Source of the DNA: Microcaldota archaeon
GTDB lineage: Archaea > Micrarchaeota > Micrarchaeia > Micrarchaeales > Micrarchaeaceae
NCBI GenBank assembly: GCA_030039935.1
Contig: JASHUQ010000003.1
Span: forward strand, 1-10,483
Length of the DNA stretch: 10,483 nucleotides
Direction of reading: 5' to 3'
The notes under the pieces: model-generated
Database searches by the model: none
What the model was told of the DNA's origin: nothing
What the model saw: only the letters and a program-made list of their open reading frames with translations
Shown here: one piece after another, positions 7,251-10,483 of the stretch
How positions within the stretch are numbered: position 1 is the stretch's first letter
Layout of the letters: every line of letters begins with the position of its first letter
Translations under genes and position numbers: made by a program

Positions 7251-7382
7251 ATGGCCTATGTTTGCACTCATTGTGGAAAGAAGATAAAGCAGATAGAGAA
7301 TTTCGTAAGGTGCCCTTATTGTGGGTCAAGAGTACTTGTAAAATCAAGGCCGAACATTCCAAGAGATGTATCAACAGACTGA
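7251..7382 (+). CDS. rpoP: DNA-directed RNA polymerase subunit P (Rpb12/Rpc10-like)
   Basis: This small zinc-ribbon subunit of archaeal RNA polymerase is the counterpart of eukaryotic Rpb12; in the family it supports promoter opening and enzyme stability. The 43-residue product starts MAYVCTHCGKK and has two Cys pairs, Cys5/Cys8 and Cys21/Cys24, the second in the signature RCPYCGSR (20-27), followed by a basic RP tail. The length is typical. GTGAT lies three bases before the ATG (7243-7247). It is the last gene of the exosome operon here and faces the PRC-barrel gene with two bases between the stops. Confidence 0.95.
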   Translation: MAYVCTHCGKKIKQIENFVRCPYCGSRVLVKSRPNIPRDVSTD

Positions 7383-7384
7383 TA

Positions 7385-7618
7385 TCACTTTGTTCCTACT
7401 ATTATTGTCTCTGAAACGCTTTTTACCCTCTCGTATTTCACAGAGTTCTTTGCAAGGACCTGCGCGGTATTCTGGCTTCTTGTCAGGTTCTCCGCCTTTG
7501 TGAGCAGAAGGCTGGCGACCGCACCCTTTTCAAAATCGAGTATTGCGTCTTCAACATAGCCTATCATCCTTCCCTCATTTGTTATGATCTGTTTCCCGTA
7601 TAGTTCTGACAAAAGCAT
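7385..7618 (-). CDS. PRC-barrel domain protein
   Basis: This small protein consists of one PRC-barrel, the beta-barrel fold of the photosynthetic reaction-centre H subunit and RimM C-terminus that commonly mediates protein contacts. The 77 residues begin LLSELYGKQIITNEGRMIGYVEDAILDFEKG, the usual barrel opening, followed by the SLLLTKAENL strand and VKYERVKSVSETIIV, the last strands. Archaeal genomes often encode several such stand-alone proteins of unknown role. GATGAT lies in register before the ATG. It follows the histone gene on the same strand after 63 bases, so it may be co-transcribed or use the AT-rich element there. Its precise partner cannot be read from the sequence. Confidence 0.85.
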   Translation of the reverse strand: MLLSELYGKQIITNEGRMIGYVEDAILDFEKGAVASLLLTKAENLTRSQNTAQVLAKNSVKYERVKSVSETIIVGTK

Positions 7619-7663
7619 ATTATCATCTACATATTATTTTTCTATCATTAATCTTTACACACA

Positions 7664-7676
7664 AATATTATTATAT
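7664..7676 (-). promoter_or_regulatory. possible TATA element for the PRC-barrel gene
   Basis: The 63-base gap between histone and PRC-barrel genes contains an AT-rich block reading ATATAATAATATT on the minus strand, about 50 bases before ATG 7618. It would give a leader of roughly 25 bases. AT-richness makes chance matches likely. Confidence 0.25.
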
Positions 7677-7681
7677 GTTTT

Positions 7682-7894
7682 TCAATCGCCGAATTTGAAT
7701 ATGTATGAGTCTATGTCCTCTTTAAGTATTGTCTTTCTTCCCTTTTTCTTCGCCTGTGTAACCGCATATCTTGCTATCCTCTGCGCTTTCTTCTCAAGGA
7801 TGCGCGATATCTCGTTGGCAGCCTTGTCTGTTAGCATTATGTCAGAATTCCCATTAACTATCTTCTTCACAGCGGTTTTCGGAATCTTCGACAT
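7682..7894 (-). CDS. archaeal histone
   Basis: This is a DNA-wrapping chromatin protein of the HMf type, forming dimers and longer hypernucleosome-like stacks. From ATG 7894 it is 70 residues, the normal length, and consists of a single histone fold: IPKTAVKKIV (helix 1), an acidic-to-basic loop, the long helix LTDKAANEISRILEKKAQRIARYAVTQAKKKG (21-52), the conserved RKTI loop (53-56, DNA contact) and KEDIDSYIFKF (helix 3). The frame extends to a TTG at 7915, but that would add seven atypical residues and would start against the D box of the guide RNA. GGT in register before ATG 7894 favours the shorter form. The lysine-rich character is typical. The mRNA leader contains the box C/D RNA at 7916-7971. 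Confidence 0.93.
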   Translation of the reverse strand: MSKIPKTAVKKIVNGNSDIMLTDKAANEISRILEKKAQRIARYAVTQAKKKGRKTILKEDIDSYIFKFGD

Positions 7895-7915
7895 AAAAAA
7901 ACCATTTTTCTTCAA

Positions 7916-7971
7916 TCAGCACTCAAGATCATCTTCATAGCTTTGGGCTCAGCGTAGTGCATTATCATCAT
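7916..7971 (-). ncRNA. box C/D guide sRNA (2'-O-methylation guide)
   Basis: On the minus strand a complete archaeal C/D layout is visible: C box ATGATGA (7971-7965), 12-nt spacer TAATGCACTACG, D' box CTGA (7952-7949), 10-nt loop, C' box ATGAAGA (7938-7932), 12-nt spacer TGATCTTGAGTG, D box CTGA (7919-7916). Archaeal sRNPs (L7Ae, Nop5, fibrillarin) strongly favour 12-nt spacers, so two exact 12s are hard to obtain by chance. The C' box has one change from consensus, as is usual. By the N+5 rule the D guide, complementary to CACUCAAGAUCA, would methylate the C in its fifth position; CUCAAGA is the anticodon loop expected of tRNA-Leu(CAA), making that C the wobble C34. The D' target, CGUAGUGCAUUA, I cannot place. 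The RNA lies 21 bases before the histone ATG. Terminal pairing outside the boxes is weak. Confidence 0.8.
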
Positions 7972-7992
7972 GGATTTTATTTTCTTTCTAAC

Positions 7993-8001
7993 TAATAAAA
8001 A
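7993..8001 (-). promoter_or_regulatory. TATA-like element for the guide RNA and histone transcript
   Basis: The minus strand reads TTTTTATTA here, centred about 25 bases before the C box, so transcription would begin almost at the 5' end of the sRNA. The histone could be made from the same transcript, with the sRNA in its leader. Confidence 0.4.
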
Positions 8002-8024
8002 TGTTGTGCTAATTAAAACATCAC

Positions 8025-8033
8025 CTTTTTATT
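8025..8033 (+). promoter_or_regulatory. TATA-like element for the thioredoxin gene
   Basis: CTTTTTATT lies about 49 bases before ATG 8078. A start about 25 bases downstream leaves a leader of some 20 bases that includes GGTGAA at 8069-8074. A similar CTTTTTATT at 8060-8068 is too close to the ATG to serve. Confidence 0.35.
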
Positions 8034-8077
8034 CTCATAGTGTGTAATAGTAGTGTAACTTTTTATTCGGTGAAAAA

Positions 8078-8398
8078 ATGAGCGTAACGGACGTAAACGA
8101 GGCTGACTTCGAAAAAGAGGTAGTTCAGTCTCACATACCTGTTGTTGTTGATATATGGGCGCCATGGTGCGGCCCGTGCAGGTTCTATTCCCCGATTGTT
8201 GATGAGGTTTCAACAGAGTTTGATGGAAAGGTAAAGTTCGTAAAGATAAATGCAGATGACAATGAAAAGATAGCCGTAAAGTTCAACATAATGAGCATAC
8301 CAACGACACTGCTTCTTGAAAAGGGAAAGCTGAAGGCTATGAATGTCGGAGCTATTCCTAAAGAGGCACTGAAGAAGTGGATAGAGAAGAACTTGTAA
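8078..8398 (+). CDS. trxA: thioredoxin
   Basis: This is a cytosolic dithiol oxidoreductase that reduces protein disulfides. The 106 residues form a single thioredoxin domain: VVVDIWAPWCGPCRFYSPIV carries the WCGPC active site (30-34, Cys31/Cys34) with the buried Asp25, VKFVKINADDNE is the central strand, and IMSIPTTLLL supplies the cis-proline (Pro75) opposite the active site. There is no signal peptide. GGTGAA in register supports the ATG. It is divergently arranged to the guide RNA and histone, with a separate promoter. No thioredoxin reductase lies nearby. Confidence 0.95.
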   Translation: MSVTDVNEADFEKEVVQSHIPVVVDIWAPWCGPCRFYSPIVDEVSTEFDGKVKFVKINADDNEKIAVKFNIMSIPTTLLLEKGKLKAMNVGAIPKEALKKWIEKNL

Positions 8399-8408
8399 CG
8401 TGGGGCAA

Positions 8409-8421
8409 AACATAAATATTT
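8409..8421 (+). promoter_or_regulatory. TATA-like element before the 97-residue gene
   Basis: The AT-rich run ATAAATATTTTA lies about 27-38 bases before ATG 8448, the spacing expected for a transcript with almost no leader. Confidence 0.4.
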
Positions 8422-8447
8422 TATTGGACTAGGTGTAGCTAGATGTT

Positions 8448-8741
8448 ATGGGGTTAACTAAAACAAGGAATGAAACCAGTGGCCATACGCACGATCCAAG
8501 GCATATTATTACACGGGCATTTAGCGGCGAAGTGTTAAGTGAATTTGTTTGCAAGACCTGTCCTGCAAAAGGCGTGAGCATTAATGCAATGGCAATAGAC
8601 TGGAAAGAACCAGAAGAAGACGAAATTATATCAGCAGAAAAACCAGGCTTAGAGACCGAACAGCTGGGAGATGGGCCTTGCTTTGCTGCAAATATGGCTA
8701 GTGAGCTTAGGAGACAGCCAACACTAGAGTTATATATTTGA
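8448..8741 (+). CDS. unrecognised 97-residue protein with a CxxC pair
   Basis: I do not recognise this product. It has a histidine cluster (His13, His15, His19 in GHTHDPRH), one CKTC pair (35-38) and another Cys at 78. A mononuclear metal site is possible, but there is no complete zinc-ribbon pattern. The C-terminal half is acidic (EPEEDE 54-59) with no membrane segment or signal peptide. The ATG has only GAT in register. Leucine codons include TTA far more than in the operon genes, where CTT dominates, hinting at later acquisition. It ends ten bases before the Nudix-like gene, so the two probably form a unit. A real gene is likely but its role is unknown. Confidence 0.7.
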   Translation: MGLTKTRNETSGHTHDPRHIITRAFSGEVLSEFVCKTCPAKGVSINAMAIDWKEPEEDEIISAEKPGLETEQLGDGPCFAANMASELRRQPTLELYI

Positions 8742-8751
8742 CATTGATGTT

Positions 8752-9318
8752 ATGGTAGTAAAGGAAAACGATCCTGCAAGGCATTTTGCAAGGCTAAAGC
8801 GCGAAGTCCCAGATGGCGATACTGGAGTAAGCCTTGTTCCATACTTCGGAATGTGTCTTTCAACGTTCATGGTAGCGCATGACGCAGAAAATCCTGATAG
8901 AATCCTGCTTGGAAAAATCAAACCCGTCCCAGAATGGGAACGAATAGGTGGGTTGAATGCAGAAAGAGCAAAGGGAAATGTTGGCCTTTGGATATTGCCT
9001 GCATGCCAGCTGCTTTTATACGAATCTCCGAAAGACGCGCTGGTAAGAATTGCAAGGGAAATGCTAGGACTTAACTCCATAACATCAGGAGAGCCAATAG
9101 TCGAATCAGATACTTCTGATCGAAAGGATGCGAACAATGTTGGTTTCCACTGGGACATTCACTTTATATACAAAATACCTCTCTTACCTTCAAAACTGCC
9201 AAGGCATTCTAATCTTTGGGAAGAGCTTAGCTTCATAGATGTTAAGAAAACGCCGAGAAGCGCTTTTGGCAGAGGGCACGGAGACATTCTTGAATATGCT
9301 GGTATTCCTACTGCATAA
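8752..9318 (+). CDS. Nudix-fold protein with degenerate catalytic box
   Basis: The 188 residues resemble a Nudix domain in layout: an N-terminal strand STFMVAHDAENPDRILLGK (37-55), a box-like segment WILPACQLLLYESPKDALVRIAREMLGL (80-107), then WDIHFIYKI (134-142) and LWEELSFIDVKKTP (155-168), the usual late strands. The canonical box is GX5EX7REUXEEXGU. Here the first Gly is Ala84, Glu91 is kept, Arg99 is kept, the following Glu is Ile100, and only Glu103 of the EE pair remains. A relaxed box is known in GDP-mannose mannosyl hydrolases, whose box region looks broadly similar, so activity on a nucleotide sugar is possible; a non-catalytic role is equally so. TGAT lies in register before the ATG. 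It follows the 97-residue gene. Confidence 0.65.
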   Translation: MVVKENDPARHFARLKREVPDGDTGVSLVPYFGMCLSTFMVAHDAENPDRILLGKIKPVPEWERIGGLNAERAKGNVGLWILPACQLLLYESPKDALVRIAREMLGLNSITSGEPIVESDTSDRKDANNVGFHWDIHFIYKIPLLPSKLPRHSNLWEELSFIDVKKTPRSAFGRGHGDILEYAGIPTA

Positions 9319-9481
9319 AAGCTTTATATATGTGAATAAAGAAAATGAATATGGAATGATGTGATGTCCTTCCAACACTTAAAGGGAATGTGATCGTTGC
9401 GATTCTTCCTAGATGTAAGGCTCTTCCTTTCAATACCATAAGCTATATTAAAGAATTTTGCAATTATATGAGAGCGATTTA
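9319..9481 (+). other. hisS leader region with strong TATA and short reading frames
   Basis: The 163 bases before hisS contain CTTTATATA at 9322-9330, the best TATA match in the window, and a second at 9443-9450. Between them lie minimal frames: GTG 9332 to TGA 9364, ATG 9364 to TGA 9393, and GTG 9390 to TAA 9482 (30 residues), successive ones overlapping. The last stop overlaps the hisS ATG as TAATG. No tRNA or guide RNA is evident. The frames could be a decayed gene or a translated leader; evidence is weak. Confidence 0.3.
9443..9450 (+). promoter_or_regulatory. TATA-like element proximal to hisS
   Basis: CTATATTA lies about 35 bases before the hisS ATG and would give a leader of about ten bases. 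Confidence 0.35.
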
Positions 9482-10483
9482 ATGGCAGATATACCTTTCC
9501 CAAGGGGAGTAAGGGACCTTCTTCCTAATGAGGCACTTTTCAGGAACGAGCTTCTTGCTAGAATAGAGTCTGTATTCCAGAGATTTGGTTTCCTTTCAAT
9601 TGATACACCATTAATGGAATCGCTTGATATACTTAATGCAAAGGGAGCGATTGGAGAAGACGCAAAGCTCATCTTCGAGATAAAAGGAGACAAGCTTGGC
9701 ATGAGGTATGACCAGACAGTTTCTCTTGCTAGGTTCGTGGCAATGCATCAGAATGTTCCTCTTCCTTTCAAAAGATACTCTATTGGAAAGAACTGGAGAA
9801 GGGACGAGCCCCAAAAGGGAAGATACAGGGAGTTTACACAGGCAGATGTTGACATTATTGGAGGGGAGACTGCGCAGTCAGACGCGGAGGTGCTCGCCGC
9901 CATAGCAACAGCATTCGACGAGATAGGGATAGATTATGAGATAAGGATAAGTAACAGACAACTGATGAACTCTGTATTTGAGAAATTCGGGGTAAAGAAA
10001 GAGCTTGCTGTAGAGATAATGAGAACTGTTGACAAGCTCGAGAAGCTCGGGCGCGACAAGATAATAGAAATGCTCGGATCTCTTAGCCTTGAACGCGATG
10101 TTGTGAGCAGGATAGACAACCTGATAAACCTTGAAGGGACAAACGAGGAGAAAATAGGATTTGTAAGGAACGTTACAAATGATAAGAGCGTAGAGGAACT
10201 GGCAAGCCTTGTTAAATTCGTTTCATCATATGCATTTAAAGGAAGCGTTATTGTTGATTTCTCTGTAGTAAGAGGGCTCGATTATTACACAGGTTCTGTA
10301 TTCGAGTTTGTTGACTCTGAAGGGAAAATGAGGGGCTCCATTGCTGGCGGCGGAAGATACGACAACCTTATTGGACTATATACAGGGAAATCGCTCCCTG
10401 CTGTTGGAATAGCCATAGGGATAGACCCGTTGCTTGATGTAATGGAGTTTTCAAATTCAATAAAGTACACGTATTCAAAGGTT
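9482..10483 (+). CDS. hisS: histidyl-tRNA synthetase (3' end beyond window)
   Basis: This class II synthetase charges tRNA-His with histidine. The frame is open from ATG 9482 to the window edge, 334 residues, covering the catalytic core but not the C-terminal anticodon-binding domain. Motif 1 is the PRGVRDLLP to DTP region (7-43). Motif 2 is KRYSIGKNWRRDEPQKGRYREFTQ (97-120). The histidine-specific motifs are VRGLDYYTGSVFE (263-275, with the catalytic Arg264) and GGGRYDNL (289-296). Motif 3 is AVGIAIGIDPLL (307-318). The ATG has GAT in register and the N-terminus is typical. It overlaps the stop of a short upstream frame by one base. The enzyme appears intact as far as seen. Confidence 0.96.
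   Translation, partial: MADIPFPRGVRDLLPNEALFRNELLARIESVFQRFGFLSIDTPLMESLDILNAKGAIGEDAKLIFEIKGDKLGMRYDQTVSLARFVAMHQNVPLPFKRYSIGKNWRRDEPQKGRYREFTQADVDIIGGETAQSDAEVLAAIATAFDEIGIDYEIRISNRQLMNSVFEKFGVKKELAVEIMRTVDKLEKLGRDKIIEMLGSLSLERDVVSRIDNLINLEGTNEEKIGFVRNVTNDKSVEELASLVKFVSSYAFKGSVIVDFSVVRGLDYYTGSVFEFVDSEGKMRGSIAGGGRYDNLIGLYTGKSLPAVGIAIGIDPLLDVMEFSNSIKYTYSKV

Noticed and set aside
7895..7915. N-terminal extension of the histone from TTG 7915
   Set aside because: It adds seven residues atypical of archaeal histones and starts directly against the D box; ATG 7894 gives the normal 70-residue length.
7912..7971. A 19-residue Met-rich reading frame (ATG 7971 to TGA 7912, minus strand) in the histone leader
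   Set aside because: The repeated ATGs are produced by the C and C' boxes and the stop lies just past the D box; the C/D sRNA explains the sequence better, and there is no ribosome-binding site in register.
8730..8739. TATATATTT as promoter of the Nudix-like gene
   Set aside because: It lies only about 13-22 bases before the ATG, so transcription would begin inside the coding region; co-transcription with the 97-residue gene is more likely.
9356..9412. Second box C/D candidate before hisS (GTGATGT and GTGATCG as C-like boxes)
   Set aside because: The bases 12 nt after each C-like box are TAAA and CTAG, not CTGA, and no CTGA occurs on either strand of this gap.
1..10483. CRISPR arrays, insertion sequences, tRNA or rRNA genes
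   Set aside because: No spaced direct repeats, transposase frames, terminal inverted repeats or tRNA-like T-arm signatures were seen on either strand.

Overview
The window is archaeal. It carries an Orc1/Cdc6 initiator, two RNase P proteins, a proteasome alpha subunit, an SBDS homologue, the exosome core (Rrp4, Rrp41, Rrp42), ribosomal protein eL43 (L37Ae), RNA polymerase subunit P, an archaeal histone and an archaeal-type histidyl-tRNA synthetase. AGG/AGA, ATA and CTT codons are frequent, intergenic spaces are very short and no gene shows an intron. A true histone argues against Thermoplasmatales. Compact layout and two unrecognised genes would fit a small-genome archaeon (DPANN, perhaps Micrarchaeota), but that lineage is a guess.

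Layout. Positions 1-2117 (+): possible tail of an unknown gene, orc1/cdc6, then rnp3 (Rpp30) and rnp2 (Pop5), which overlap at ATGA. Positions 2125-2931 (-): an MTA phosphorylase facing pop5. Positions 3046-7382 (+): psmA, SBDS, rrp4, rrp41, rrp42, eL43, an unknown 120-residue gene and a 43-residue rpoP. Gaps between the genes from SBDS to the 120-residue gene are 0-4 bases, so this is one operon: the archaeal exosome superoperon linking RNA decay, ribosome maturation, proteolysis and transcription. Positions 7385-7971 (-): a PRC-barrel protein, a histone and, in the histone leader, a box C/D guide RNA. Positions 8078-9318 (+): thioredoxin, an unknown 97-residue protein and a Nudix-fold protein with a degenerate catalytic box. 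Position 9482 to the end (+): hisS, cut off by the window edge.

The main discovery is the box C/D sRNA at 7916-7971 (-). It has C, D', C' and D boxes in order, and both guide spacers are exactly 12 nt. By the N+5 rule the D guide would direct 2'-O-methylation to the wobble C34 of a tRNA-Leu(CAA); the anticodon loop CUCAAGA is contained in its complement. A promoter-like TATA lies about 25 nt upstream of the C box.

A second pattern is a rigid ribosome-binding register. Nearly every gene has all or part of GGTGAT ending four bases before the start codon, including the two TTG starts. This pairs with the AUCACC near the 3' end of 16S rRNA and was used to choose starts for SBDS, the histone, rnp3 and eL43.
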